Assembly: GCA_964494505.1 (NCBI GenBank)
Contig: CAZBRO010000014.1
Location: forward strand, 1 to 64,000
DNA from: CAIYRG01 sp964494505
Lineage (GTDB): Bacteria; Pseudomonadota; Alphaproteobacteria; Micropepsales; Micropepsaceae
Direction of reading: 5' to 3'
Length of the DNA: 64,000 nucleotides
Positions 32,696-41,907 of the stretch are shown piece after piece. How positions within the stretch are numbered: the stretch's first letter is position 1; each line of letters begins with the position of its first letter. Made by a program: the position numbers and the translations under genes. Under the pieces are notes generated by a model. The model worked only from the letters and a program-made list of their open reading frames with translations. It was not told the origin of the DNA and made no database searches.

Positions 32696-33574
32696 TCAAA
32701 AATCCGACTTGTCGGCCACGGGGATCGGCGCGACGGTGGCCCCTCCTATAAGGTTATTTTGCTCGCAGGGTGCTTCGAGCATCTGGCCTTCAAGGAACTT
32801 CCCGTGGAACGAATCGGTCGACACCCCCCCGCGATAGATTTGACGCGCCGACCACGGCATATTGAAAGCACCGGAATCTTCAACACGAACGTCCACCTGC
32901 AGCATTTTGCCCCCATCAATAAGTTTGAATCGTTCGATGACGTGCTCCTGCGTTGTGTGGGGCGTGCGGTAATTGTCAACGTATGTATCGTCCGACAATC
33001 CAATAGTGTCGACTACGAGCGTGTCGCCTTCATAATGGCCGACGGATTCCCCATAGGGGCTGGGTTTCAGATGGGTCGAGTGCGGAACGTTGAGATGGAT
33101 GTGCCGAACCTCCGGACCGCCTTCATTGATCAGCACAACTTCCCGCGGGCCTTGAACGATGTACATCGGGTTAAGTCGACCCATTACAAGAAAGCCGGGG
33201 ACGCCACCGGGATGACAGGCAGCGCGAGCTTCATAAGCCTCCTTGCCAGCCGCGGCGAGATCATTCGCCTTCTTCATTGAGGGGATGAGCCAAGGCTTCA
33301 GGATGGGGTTGCTCAGGTCCGCGATGCGTAGCGTGGGGCCGTTCGGACCGCGCCCGTTGGGAAAATAGGGGTGAGCCGGGTCAGACATCACCGGGCCCGG
33401 ACCGCCCCCCGGAATGGCTACAAAATCATTGTTCAGCTTTGACCATGGGGAATAGGCGGAGCCAAGCTGCGGAATAGATTCCGTCTGTTCGGCAAGAGCT
33501 CCACTCGCCGTGAGAAACCCGACAGGCAGCAACGTCAGAGCAAGCCCAACGCCACGATTTGAGAATTTGATCAT
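32696..33574 (-). CDS. Exported SVGH-EGDT family protein (paralogue 1)
   Basis: The 292-residue protein has a signal peptide (to GALA-EQT). It belongs to an uncharacterised exported family that occurs four times in this window; the shared core is P-x-GESVGHYEGDTLVVDTIGL (here residues ~175-195), with a conserved N-terminal NPILKPW and a C-terminal PWSA. Other conserved parts are ADLSNPILKPW, CHPGGVPGFLV, VLINEGGPEVRHIHLN and TPHTTQEHVIERFKL. The family resembles lipid/sterol- or polymer-handling beta-rich domains only loosely; no enzyme motif is known to me. It is 54 bp downstream of paralogue 2 and likely co-transcribed with it from the 34.75-kb sigma-54 leader. Confidence 0.8.
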   Translation of the reverse strand: MIKFSNRGVGLALTLLPVGFLTASGALAEQTESIPQLGSAYSPWSKLNNDFVAIPGGGPGPVMSDPAHPYFPNGRGPNGPTLRIADLSNPILKPWLIPSMKKANDLAAAGKEAYEARAACHPGGVPGFLVMGRLNPMYIVQGPREVVLINEGGPEVRHIHLNVPHSTHLKPSPYGESVGHYEGDTLVVDTIGLSDDTYVDNYRTPHTTQEHVIERFKLIDGGKMLQVDVRVEDSGAFNMPWSARQIYRGGVSTDSFHGKFLEGQMLEAPCEQNNLIGGATVAPIPVADKSDF

Positions 33575-33628
33575 CGCTACCTCCTCGGCGCAGATGGCAA
33601 ATGCACGGACCCGAATATTCGGCGCACG

Positions 33629-34543
33629 CTAGAAATCCGAGACTTTCGCCGTCGGCACATGCACATCCTCTTCCGTGCCGTATTTGTACGGATTTTCGGC
33701 GCAGACGTACTCCGGCCAAACGCCCAGCCCCTTCGGCGGTGGAAGCTGCGGGGCGTAAGTCACCGTCGCGGACCACGGCGTAGTGAAAACGTTCGGATCA
33801 TCAACGGTGAACAAAAGCTGTAGCCATTTGCCGCGGTAATCGAAATCCATAACCGGCGGGGTACCGGCGGGGTTGATCGTGTTGTCCCTCCCCGCGCGCC
33901 GAATACCATCCTTGGCCTCATCATAGTCGAGCAGCCGGTACCGCTCGACAACATGCAGGGCAGGAGTTTGCGGCGTACCGAACCAGTCAAGCATCGCAAA
34001 CGGCCCCGGCTTAAGGGCGATTGTGTCGATTACCAGAGTGTCGCCCTCATAATGACCAACGGAATCGCCGTAGTATGACGGCACAGGTTTCGCCGGGTGC
34101 GCGGCATTCATGCGCACGGTACGCACCTGATGATCCAACCGGTAAATGATCGTCAGATGATCGCCGCGGTCAAAAATTTCCATCCCGTCACTCGACAACA
34201 CGAAAGGCAAACCCATCGGCCAACACTGGTTGCGCGGATTGTGAAAGCCGACATGCATTTTTGACTGCTCGCCCAGCTTCCGTACCGTTTCGGCCGCTTC
34301 CGGCTTGAGAATGGGATTGTGATAGTCGCCGACAAGCTGCGCTACGTTGCCCCTGCCGTCCGGCAGCCGCGCCAGATTGACGAGCGCTGTCGGACCGGAA
34401 TCAAGCGCCTCAAAGCCCGGATCCCACTGATGAGCCCAGATTCCCGAGAAGTCCGGAATGGAGGCGCCGGGCGCTGCCGACGCAGGCGCGACGGCAACCG
34501 CTGCCAGTGCCGCCGCAAACCACAGATTCTGTCTGGACTTCAT
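33629..34543 (-). CDS. Exported SVGH-EGDT family protein (paralogue 2)
   Basis: From the ATG at 34543 (behind GAGGCAACG) this encodes 304 residues; the frame is open to a GTG at 34591. Signal peptide to SAA-PG. Conserved core DSVGHYEGDTLVIDTIALKP, plus IPDFSGIWAHQWDPGF, YHNPILKPEAAETVRKLGEQ, NQCWPMGLPFVL, TPALHVVERYRLLDYDEAKD and TTPWSATVTY. The mature part begins IPDFSGIW, shared with many secreted proteins near TonB receptors. It lies 52 bp downstream of a truncated receptor start that follows the sigma-54 leader, so it probably uses that promoter. The role could be periplasmic binding or modification of a compound entering by the receptors (inference). Confidence 0.82.
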   Translation of the reverse strand: MKSRQNLWFAAALAAVAVAPASAAPGASIPDFSGIWAHQWDPGFEALDSGPTALVNLARLPDGRGNVAQLVGDYHNPILKPEAAETVRKLGEQSKMHVGFHNPRNQCWPMGLPFVLSSDGMEIFDRGDHLTIIYRLDHQVRTVRMNAAHPAKPVPSYYGDSVGHYEGDTLVIDTIALKPGPFAMLDWFGTPQTPALHVVERYRLLDYDEAKDGIRRAGRDNTINPAGTPPVMDFDYRGKWLQLLFTVDDPNVFTTPWSATVTYAPQLPPPKGLGVWPEYVCAENPYKYGTEEDVHVPTAKVSDF

Positions 34544-34594
34544 CGTTGCCTCGTGTATTTGGGTGAAAAATGCCAGGCCATTCCAGCTCACGCT

Positions 34595-34645
34595 TCAATC
34601 GAGCACTGTTAGGAGGATTGTCGCGATACGGAATGGCGTCAGCAT
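34595..34645 (-). pseudogene. Truncated receptor start (16 codons)
   Basis: Downstream of leader copy A, the ATG at 34645 opens MLTPFRIATILLTVLD and then stops. The intact receptor at 36476 begins MLTAFRIATLMGSVSLL behind the same leader. This is the start of a deleted TonB receptor gene; the deletion put the SVGH-EGDT gene behind the leader. Confidence 0.8.
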
Positions 34646-34745
34646 GAAATATCCTTCAGTCGAACACAAAACGCCGCCCGGCCCCAGCCCGGTTGCAGAC
34701 CACCATGGGTCCGCGCTGTGACAACAGAAACAACTCAGACCTCTC

Positions 34746-34760
34746 TCGCAAGGAACGGGC
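34746..34760 (-). promoter_or_regulatory. Sigma-54 promoter, leader A
   Basis: On the minus strand TGGCCCGTTCCTTGC has the -24 GG and -12 GC ten bases apart and fits the sigma-54 consensus (TGGC-x-CG-N4-TTGC) almost perfectly. The identical 15-mer occurs in leaders B and C. Expected transcripts read into the truncated receptor start and paralogue 2. Confidence 0.8.
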
Positions 34761-34832
34761 CAATCTTGCGGCAACGCAAACCGCCTAGTTTGCCTCGAAA
34801 GCGATGCAGAGCAGGAAACAGGTTTGCAACCG

Positions 34833-34866
34833 AATTGCACATGTCCCGCCTCCATTCTGTGCAATT
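34833..34866. promoter_or_regulatory. AATTGCACA-N16-TGTGCAATT inverted repeat, leader A
   Basis: Perfect 9-bp arms at 34833-34841 and 34858-34866. It lies about 72 bp upstream of the sigma-54 box, where enhancer-binding-protein sites usually occur. Also found in leaders B and C. Confidence 0.75.
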
Positions 34867-35294
34867 GTGAAAGCAACTTTTCCCATCGAACCGATACATT
34901 GGCCAACAACGTCTGCCAATGAAGGTAGCCTTTCCTTCTAACAAAAGGCGGTTTTCCCATCATGTCTACCGCCAGCGAGATCGCGGTGGTTGCACCCATG
35001 GCGCAATACGCCACCTCTTTTTCATTTCCGAGAGGGAAAAAATGCGCAGACTTGGAACTGCGTTGATGTCCCAGCGAGCCTGGTTCCCAACAACTGGCAT
35101 CATCACGCAAAAAGCCAGAAAATGCTGAGCGTTTTGGAAGCACATTGTCTATAAACGCATCAAGCGGAATTGCAACCTGTCATCCGGTTTATAGATATAA
35201 TAAGTTTACTTAATGGTTCTGCGTTTCCGATTTTCTTCGTGCTTAGCGCGTTTCAAGGTTGCCCTTAGCGTTTGTGACGCATCGAGGGGGCTTC

Positions 35295-35675
35295 ATGTCG
35301 TTAACGCGCAATGCGCAAATTTCTTTCGGCGTTTCGACTTTTGCAATACTCGCGGCCAATGGTGCAACCGCATCCGACGCTGACAATCAACAAAGCTTAT
35401 CGGAAAGATACGAGGTCCTACCTGAACAGGTGCTTGTGACCCGCTCACATTATTTCCACACTCGGGCCGCGCTTCCGAACGCCAATTTACAGCGCACAGT
35501 CGCCGGAGGCACCGCCGGAGACGGCAAATCCCCGCGCCCCCACGACAATGACACGAACATCGGTCCGCCTTCTTACACATTCGATTCTTCGCTTGGCTAT
35601 GGCACAGGAGACAGCCCCGTTTTCGGGCAGCTGGGAACGCCTCAATTCATTCGGGCTTTTAAGCTCGCCGCATGA
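35295..35675 (+). pseudogene. Internally deleted TonB receptor gene
   Basis: From the ATG at 35295 the frame encodes a receptor-like start (signal peptide, then LPEQVLVTRS; compare VPEQVLVTGS in the intact receptors). It jumps within 10 residues to a C-terminal part (ALPNANLQRTVAGGTAGDGK, PPSYTFDSSLGYGTGDSP; compare NVNLQCTSSGGTVGGGTFPC and FVTIDLSFGYHTGETP). About 950 residues are missing. It ends at 35675 without the conserved terminal Trp. It is clearly a dead receptor between leader copies A and B. Confidence 0.8.
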
Positions 35676-36090
35676 TCCTGGCCCATTGACTGACCCGGAC
35701 GGCCATTCTCATTTTGATTCTGGAGTGGATGAGGCTCATCGCGCTACGAATTCCAATCCATGAATCGGTAATTACAAGAGCCACATTCTTACGCGCTAGG
35801 TAGCCGCCAATCTGAAAAACGAAACTGAAAAACCATCAGGGCTCAAAGCACTTGCGGCTCAAAGTAAGTCATCGCGCCGGACGGCTCGAAAATTGCGATT
35901 CGATGCGGTGAGATTGTGCTGCTTCGCGCAGGCGACACATGCCGCCGCCATCTTTTTCGCCGCGCCGCGTCTTCGCCGACGCGCCGTGGATCACAAGGCT
36001 GTCGAGGGATGCTGCGAGCGATCAGCGCCGCAGCCGCATCGGCCGCCGGAATCAACGCAGTGTAAAGTCTGAGCATTTCTATTCCTCCCC
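35676..36090. other. Intergenic region between receptor remnant and leader B
   Basis: No gene is recognised in these 415 bp. The last ~90 bases before leader B (from ~36000) resemble 43080-43160 upstream of leader C, so the duplication may extend further upstream in B and C than in A. Confidence 0.4.
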
Positions 36091-36245
36091 GGAAATGAAT
36101 TTAGGCGACGTATCGCGTCATGGGCGCAACCACCACGATACCGGTGACGGTAGACATGATGGGAAGGACACATTTGTTGAATAGTAAATCTAGCTTTGTT
36201 GGAAAACGTTGTTGGCAAATGTACTGGCTAGATGTGTGCATTTAC

Positions 36246-36278
36246 AATTGCACAAGACGGAGGCTGACATGTGCAATT
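36246..36278. promoter_or_regulatory. AATTGCACA-N15-TGTGCAATT inverted repeat, leader B
   Basis: Perfect 9-bp arms (36246-36254, 36270-36278). Its centre is ~95 bp upstream of the -24/-12 box centre, a typical upstream activator site distance for sigma-54 activators. Confidence 0.78.
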
Positions 36279-36349
36279 TGGTAGCAAACCCGCTTTTCTT
36301 TTCCGCATCGCTTTTGAGGCGAACTAGGCCGTTTGCGTTTTAGCAAGAC

Positions 36350-36364
36350 TGGCCCGTTCCTTGC
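36350..36364 (+). promoter_or_regulatory. Sigma-54 promoter of the 36.5-kb receptor
   Basis: TGGCCCGTTCCTTGC, matching the sigma-54 consensus, 111 bp upstream of the receptor ATG; transcription would start near 36376 with a ~100-nt leader. Identical in leaders A and C. Confidence 0.82.
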
Positions 36365-36475
36365 GAGAGGGCTTTGCGTTGTTCCTGTTGTCACGGCGCG
36401 AACCAATGGTGCGTTTGCAACCGGGCTGGGGGCCCGACGGCGCTTTGAGTTCGACTGAAAAGGGGGAATATCTTT

Positions 36476-39400
36476 ATGCTGACGGCATTCCGTATCGCGA
36501 CACTGATGGGATCGGTCTCGCTTCTGTCGCTGACAACCGCGCTTGCCGCTCAGGCGCAGACGGCACTGTCCGCGCAGACGGCGCAGACGGCACCGCCGGC
36601 GCAGATGGCGCAGGCCGCGGCCGACCAGGTGCCGGAGCAGGTCCTGGTCACGGGGTCGCTGATTCACGGCGCGGTGGCAATAGGCGTACCGGTAACGAAT
36701 TTCACCACTCAGGATTTCACCGAGACTGGCAGTGTTTTCACCGGCGAGCTGTTCCGCAAGGTGCCGGCGGCGGTGGTTTCACCCGGACCCTCTGCGGTTA
36801 ATGGCGGCGGCGCAAAGCAGGAACGCATTACGCAAGTCAATCTCCGTGGGCTGGATTCCAAGGGGCCAAGAGAGCTGCTGATGGTTGACGGCGTGCGGTT
36901 TCCTCCGCAGGCAGATGGAGGTTGCGGCAGAGATCCGTCGATTATCCCGGCGCTCGCGCTCGATCGTGTGGACATTCTCGTCGATGGTGCGTCGGCGACC
37001 TATGGGTCCGACGCGATTACCGGCGTGATCAATCTCATCCTGAAGCGCGGGTACGACGGCGCCATCACGCAGACGCACGTTTCGGCGCCGACCGATGGCG
37101 GCGGCGGATGGCTGTTTCAGGCGTCGCAACTGTATGGCCGCACCTGGGACGGCGGTGACGTCACGGTGACCTATGAATTCATGCACCAGAATCCGGTCAT
37201 GCGTCCGCATTCGAATTTCACGCTTGATTTTTCCCCTTGGGGCCTCGGCAACGGGAGTCCGATCGGCGCCTCGCTCCCGGGCACGGTCTCGACAGGAGCC
37301 CCAGTGGTCAATAATGGTCAGGGCCGATCGGGCGTCGGCACCATCTGCAGCAACTGCTTTTCCATCCCGAAGGGAATCGGGGCCAATTTTGACCCATCCC
37401 TCAACGGCGGCATCGGGCCGACCGCACCAGGAAGTGCGGCGACAATTTCCTGGGCGCTACTGAAGACCGATACGGGCGTGAACAATGAGTTCGATCCGAA
37501 CCGGACGGGCTGGGAATTCGCGCAGCAGGAGAGAAACGCTTTCGTCGCCACGTTCGACCAGCGGCTGTACCCTGGGGTGTCGTTTTTCTTCACCGGGTTC
37601 TACAGCAATCGCCGGGTTGTTGAACGGGCTGAAGACTATTACAGCACGGGCGCCAGCAACGGCCTCCACACATTCACCGTGCCGACGATCAATCCCTACT
37701 ATCCGACGGGGGCGCCTGCGGGGTTGCAGGTTTCGTATGCTCTCGATGATGCGGAATACCCGCCATGGATCGACGCTTACGAACTGTCGCAACACTACCA
37801 GTTCGGATTTAATCTGGATCTGCCGTTCGGCTGGAAGGGGCAGATCTACGATTCGCGATCATACGAGAGCAATAAATTTATCGGGTATTCTGTCAATGAC
37901 AATGCGGCCAGCATTGCACTGGGCAATACCGTCGGTGGGGTCAGCAAGCCGGCCGCCGTTCCCTATTTGAATCTGTTCTGCGACCCGAGGGCGTTCCAAT
38001 GCAATTCGCCGACGACCATCGCCTTTCTCGGCGGGGAGCGCTGGAATGGAGATACCTGGCAGGAAGAGATAAAAGGCGGTCAATTTGATGGCTCGCTGTT
38101 TGACTTGCCTGCCGGACAGGTGAAGGCGGCCATTGGCGGAACCTATGCTTCGGACAATATTGTCGGGCAGCGGTACAATAATTATTCCCTTACCCCGCTC
38201 GCCGTGCCACCTGGAACGCTTCCTTATGGCAACGTGCCCGCCGATCTCAATCAGGCAGCAGCGGCTTATGATTCCGAACCCTACGCTGTCTGGGCCGGGT
38301 TTGGGCAGATCGATATTCCGGTGTTCGGGGAAAATTTCAATTTTCCGCTCTTCCGCCAGCTCGACCTGGAAGTATCCTGGCGGCACGACCAATACTCCAG
38401 TCCCAACGGCAAGCTCCAAGGCGGCACCAGTAACCCAAAGGTATCGTTTAACTGGCTGCTGGATGAGGCTGCCGGCGTCACGGTTCGCGGCTCATGGGGA
38501 ACATCCTTCCGCTTTGCCTCCATAGGCGAATATTCGCCCGTTGTCAGTGACGGCATTACCCCCTATGGCATCGGCAGCGCCGCCGCCCTCTCGATCATCT
38601 GTGACAGCCAGGGTCAGGCCCCGTCCGGAAGCCTCGCTGCGACGCTACGCGCCGCCGGTTTCGCCTGCGGCGCGGCGCCCGGCGGCATCACTTGGAGCGG
38701 CGCTCCACAGTCGGCCTTGCGCAGCTACACCGATGCCGCCGGCCAGCCGGCGACACGCGAAGGCGGGACCGCTCTGCCCCCCGAAAAGGCCATCAACTAC
38801 AGCCTCGGTGTGGAATTCGCACCCACAATAGACTTCCTGCGCGGCCTTGATCTGCAGGCCACGTTTTACAGCATTAAGATCAACGGTGAGATAGGCAAAC
38901 CCACTCAGGGCACCAGTCAGTCGCTTGCCGATCCGACCCAACGACTCTTTAACATCGTGCCGAGCGATTTGGGGTGCCCGATCTCAGCCAATCTTCACCC
39001 CACCACCTGCGCGCCGTTCGAAACCATGGTGATCGCAGCCCTGTCAGATGTCGCCTCCTCGCTGCCGGTCAGCTCGGCCAGCAGCGTGTTCTGGATAGGA
39101 GATGGGGGCTCAACCACAAGCGGCTACGTGAAAGTCACCGGAATCGATTTCAGCGCCAGTTATGATCTTGACCTCGGCGATTACGGCGCGTGGAACACGG
39201 GGATCACAGGCACTTATTATCTGAATAACCAGGAGCAGTTGGTGACCGGCGCAGCAGCGGTCAACTACCTGCATCAGAATCTGGCCCCAATCGCCGGCGT
39301 CACCCAGAACGGCGTCGCAACAATACCTAGACTGAATTACCAAGCGCGCCTTGGCTGGAGCAACGGGCCGTATAGTATCATCGGTTTCCTGAACTTTCAG

Positions 39401-39754
39401 TCGCACTATTTCCAGACCGCAGCAAGCGTGCCGTCCAACGTAAATTTGCAGTGTACGTCCAGCGGCGGCACTGTCGGTGGCGGTACGTTCCCTTGCGCGA
39501 TCAGCAACTTCTCCCTGATACAGCCGAATTTCGTGACTATCGATTTGTCCTTCGGCTACCACACCGGGGAAACTCCGTCCAATGACTATCTCAAAAACAT
39601 CACGCTTCAGCTCACGGTGCAGGATCTGTTCGACCGGCATTCTCCGTTTGCCTATCTTCCGAACTTCTCGGGTGCAACGCAGGCGAACTCCTACGATCCC
39701 TTGCGCCAAAATCAGGGACGAACCATCGGACTGACGGTGATAAAGAACTGGTGA
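36476..39754 (+). CDS. Giant TonB-dependent outer-membrane receptor
   Basis: The 1092-residue receptor has a signal peptide (to LAAQAQ), a Gln/Ala-rich spacer and a TonB-box-like VPEQVLVTGSLI. Its plug domain contains VNLRGLDSKGPRELLMVDGV and VDILVDGASATYGSDAITGV INLILKRG (in two parts), and a large beta-barrel ends TIGLTVIKNW with a terminal aromatic residue. It imports a substrate across the outer membrane with TonB energy; relatives are found with oligosaccharide and aromatic catabolism, but the ligand is not predictable. It is controlled by the sigma-54 leader and followed by YbhB-like, MFS and SMP-30 genes, a likely uptake-and-breakdown operon. The long extracellular loops are Gly/Asn/Ser-rich. 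Confidence 0.93.
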   Translation: MLTAFRIATLMGSVSLLSLTTALAAQAQTALSAQTAQTAPPAQMAQAAADQVPEQVLVTGSLIHGAVAIGVPVTNFTTQDFTETGSVFTGELFRKVPAAVVSPGPSAVNGGGAKQERITQVNLRGLDSKGPRELLMVDGVRFPPQADGGCGRDPSIIPALALDRVDILVDGASATYGSDAITGVINLILKRGYDGAITQTHVSAPTDGGGGWLFQASQLYGRTWDGGDVTVTYEFMHQNPVMRPHSNFTLDFSPWGLGNGSPIGASLPGTVSTGAPVVNNGQGRSGVGTICSNCFSIPKGIGANFDPSLNGGIGPTAPGSAATISWALLKTDTGVNNEFDPNRTGWEFAQQERNAFVATFDQRLYPGVSFFFTGFYSNRRVVERAEDYYSTGASNGLHTFTVPTINPYYPTGAPAGLQVSYALDDAEYPPWIDAYELSQHYQFGFNLDLPFGWKGQIYDSRSYESNKFIGYSVNDNAASIALGNTVGGVSKPAAVPYLNLFCDPRAFQCNSPTTIAFLGGERWNGDTWQEEIKGGQFDGSLFDLPAGQVKAAIGGTYASDNIVGQRYNNYSLTPLAVPPGTLPYGNVPADLNQAAAAYDSEPYAVWAGFGQIDIPVFGENFNFPLFRQLDLEVSWRHDQYSSPNGKLQGGTSNPKVSFNWLLDEAAGVTVRGSWGTSFRFASIGEYSPVVSDGITPYGIGSAAALSIICDSQGQAPSGSLAATLRAAGFACGAAPGGITWSGAPQSALRSYTDAAGQPATREGGTALPPEKAINYSLGVEFAPTIDFLRGLDLQATFYSIKINGEIGKPTQGTSQSLADPTQRLFNIVPSDLGCPISANLHPTTCAPFETMVIAALSDVASSLPVSSASSVFWIGDGGSTTSGYVKVTGIDFSASYDLDLGDYGAWNTGITGTYYLNNQEQLVTGAAAVNYLHQNLAPIAGVTQNGVATIPRLNYQARLGWSNGPYSIIGFLNFQSHYFQTAASVPSNVNLQCTSSGGTVGGGTFPCAISNFSLIQPNFVTIDLSFGYHTGETPSNDYLKNITLQLTVQDLFDRHSPFAYLPNFSGATQANSYDPLRQNQGRTIGLTVIKNW

Positions 39755-39896
39755 CCACCCCAACGCAGCTCCTGCAGTCAGCCGTCCGTAAGCTTGCGCG
39801 GGGCGGGGTTAAACGCATTTCTCAGGAATGTAGATGGCAGCGCTGCGCATGCAAGAATTCGGTCCACGCAACCTCTGTTAGGGAATCAAGATCGCC

Positions 39897-40532
39897 ATGA
39901 GGCTATTTATCACTCGAAGTACGGTGAGTTTGGCTGCAGTCGCTCTGTTTGCGGCTGGCGCTTTTGCTCAGGCCAAGATTACCGGTGATGCTGCGGTGCT
40001 TGCCGAGAGCATTACCGCCCTGCAAGGCGGCGCGGCACCGTTGCAGGTCACGTCTAGCTCGTTCGCCCCCAGCCCGCGCGACACCACCCCAGGCACGCTC
40101 GATGCCAAGTTCACCGCAGACGCCGATAACATGTCACCCAACCTCTCGTGGACCGGAGGCCCTGCTGGCACGCAGTCCTATGCCGTGTTGATGGAAGGCG
40201 TCGACGTCGTCGACGGCCATCCTGTGACGCACTGGGTGATCTATAATATTCCCGCCACGACGACGACTCTTCCGGAACACGTTCCGGCCGGTATGCGCCT
40301 GGAAAACGGCGTCTTGAACGGCGCCATGCAGGTCATGCTACGCGGCTCGGCGGGGTATGCCGGGCCTCACGCGCCTTCAGGTGCGACTCGTTGGTATCAT
40401 TTTGAGGTCTTCGCGCTGGACACGCATCTGAACCTGGATCCCGCCACTGCGGACCGCCAGGCCGTCGTGAATGCAATGAAGAATCATGTGCTGACATCGG
40501 GTGAAATCATTGCCAACTCCACCGGCAAGTAG
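39897..40532 (+). CDS. YbhB/YbcL (PEBP-like) exported protein
   Basis: The 211-residue protein has a signal peptide (to GAFAQA). The PEBP fold marks are present: a strand VTSSSFAP, NMSPNLSWTGGPAGTQSYAV LMEG (in two parts), DVVDGHPVTHWVIYNIPATT and the conserved GPHAPSGATRWYHFEVFALD near the C-terminus with the phosphate/ligand-binding His and Arg. Bacterial YbhB-type proteins are periplasmic with unknown ligands. It follows the receptor by 142 bp and precedes the MFS gene, suggesting one transcription unit. Confidence 0.9.
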   Translation: MRLFITRSTVSLAAVALFAAGAFAQAKITGDAAVLAESITALQGGAAPLQVTSSSFAPSPRDTTPGTLDAKFTADADNMSPNLSWTGGPAGTQSYAVLMEGVDVVDGHPVTHWVIYNIPATTTTLPEHVPAGMRLENGVLNGAMQVMLRGSAGYAGPHAPSGATRWYHFEVFALDTHLNLDPATADRQAVVNAMKNHVLTSGEIIANSTGK

Positions 40533-40584
40533 CCGCTTCCCAGTCGCGCACGCGGCTTACGCTCCTGCCGGAACACTGGGCGCC

Positions 40585-41907
40585 GTGACGGAGCAAGCGG
40601 TTTTCCGGAAGTGCGCCTGGCGCCTGCTGCCGCCGATCACTGCGGCCTTTATCATCAATTTTCTCGATCGGACAAATGTGGGATTTGCCGCGCTCACCAT
40701 GAACCGGGAACTGGGATTCACGCCTTCTGCTTACGGCCTCGGTGCCGGCATCTTCTTTCTCAGTTATTCGATTTTTCAGATTCCCGCCAATCTAATGCTG
40801 CACCGGATCGGCGCACGCCGCTGGCTGTTCCTGATCCTTGCCGCGTGGGGAGCGACGGCGGCGGCGACTGCAATGGTGGGAAATGCACCGAGTTTCTATG
40901 TGCTCCGGTTTCTGGTCGGTATGGCGGAGGCCGGGTTCTTTCCGGGGATCATTCTCTACCTGACATTCTGGTTTCCCAAACGCCATTTGGGCCGCGTCAC
41001 ATCTATATTCATGTGCGCTAATCCCGTTTCGTTTGTAATCGGTGGACCGATTGCGGGCGCCATTCTTTCTCTGGACGGAACGGCCGGGCTGCGTGGGTGG
41101 CAGTGGCTCTTCATTGTGGAAGGCTTGCCCGCCTGTGTCGCCGCGATCGCGTTTTTGAAGCTCCTTCCGGACGGCCCGGCGAATGCTTCCTGGCTCACGG
41201 ACAATGAGCGCCGTTTCATATCATCGTCTGTGGCGGCCGAACAGACCGGCAAAGAGGAGCGCTTACTGTCTGCCTTGCAGAACCCGCGCGTGTACGCATT
41301 GGCTATCAGCTATGGTGGCATCCTGTTTGCCGTCTATGGATTCGGCTTCTGGCTGCCGCTGTTGGTACAGACAGTGGGTTTTCCGACCACGGCAACCGGA
41401 TTCGTGATGGCATTGCTTTATGTCGCTGCGGCGCCGGCGATGGTTCTCTGGGCCCGGTCCAGTGATCGCGGGGATGAGCGCATTTGGCATGCGGCCCTGC
41501 CGGTACTGGCTGCCGCCCTTGCTCTGCTTATCGCAAGCATTGTGCACAATAGCGTCATCATGCTGATCAGTCTGGCGCTAACCGGCGCTGCCATGTATTC
41601 GGCGCTGACGCCATTCTACGGTGTCGCATCATCGTTACTGAGCGGGCCGGCAATGGCTGGGGGAATTGCGCTGATCAACATGGTTGGTGGTTTCTTGGGC
41701 GGGTTTGCCGGCCAATACGTAATTGGCATTGTCCGCGAGAAAACAGGCAGCTACGGACCCGCGCTCATAATCATCGCAGCATCGCTCGCCATCGCCGGAC
41801 TGATCATACTTGCGCTGGGTCGCACAATGATCCCGCAATTAAATCCTCAATGGCCGGTGCGGTTGGGCAACACCAATCAACCAAATGGAGGAGGTCGGGA
41901 TGGATAG
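40585..41907 (+). CDS. MFS transporter of the anion:cation symporter (ACS) family
   Basis: From the GTG at 40585 (or 40501, overlapping the previous gene) it encodes ~440 residues with 12 membrane segments. RRLLP-like CAWRLLPPITAAFIINFLDR TNVGFA (in two parts) is the ACS signature, and FWFPKRHLGRVTSIFMCANP follows in the family order. ACS carriers take up organic anions such as phthalate, tartrate, glucarate or hydroxybenzoates by proton symport across the inner membrane. Its position between the receptor and the SMP-30 hydrolase suggests the receptor substrate or a product enters here. Its stop overlaps the start of the next gene. Confidence 0.9.
   Translation: MTEQAVFRKCAWRLLPPITAAFIINFLDRTNVGFAALTMNRELGFTPSAYGLGAGIFFLSYSIFQIPANLMLHRIGARRWLFLILAAWGATAAATAMVGNAPSFYVLRFLVGMAEAGFFPGIILYLTFWFPKRHLGRVTSIFMCANPVSFVIGGPIAGAILSLDGTAGLRGWQWLFIVEGLPACVAAIAFLKLLPDGPANASWLTDNERRFISSSVAAEQTGKEERLLSALQNPRVYALAISYGGILFAVYGFGFWLPLLVQTVGFPTTATGFVMALLYVAAAPAMVLWARSSDRGDERIWHAALPVLAAALALLIASIVHNSVIMLISLALTGAAMYSALTPFYGVASSLLSGPAMAGGIALINMVGGFLGGFAGQYVIGIVREKTGSYGPALIIIAASLAIAGLIILALGRTMIPQLNPQWPVRLGNTNQPNGGGRDG

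Larger units (their letters stand above)
34646..35029 (-). repeat. Leader copy A (minus strand)
   Basis: This ~380-bp leader is repeated at 36091-36475 and 43167-43490, and shares blocks such as GGAAATGAA, the inverted repeat, GGTTGCAA, TTTGAGGC-type runs and TTGGCCCGTTCCTTGCGAGA. Copies A and B face away from each other and together form a ~380-bp inverted repeat across 34.6-36.5 kb. Reading frames across it are not conserved, so I take it as regulatory, not coding. Confidence 0.8.
36091..36475 (+). repeat. Leader copy B (plus strand)
   Basis: The second copy of the leader, immediately upstream of an intact receptor gene, contains the inverted repeat at 36246-36278, the sigma-54 box at 36350-36364, and ends GAAAAGGGGGAATATCTTT (ribosome binding site) before the ATG at 36476. 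The only copy still in front of its full-length receptor. Confidence 0.85.

Noticed and set aside
34646..35143. Leader A read as a protein-coding gene
   Set aside because: The frames are not conserved between the three leader copies, while the inverted repeat and sigma-54 box are; regulation fits better.
40501..40584. MFS start at GTG 40501 inside the YbhB-like gene
   Set aside because: The extension is Pro/Ala-rich and not part of the family N-terminus; the later GTG is preferred, though neither has a strong ribosome site.
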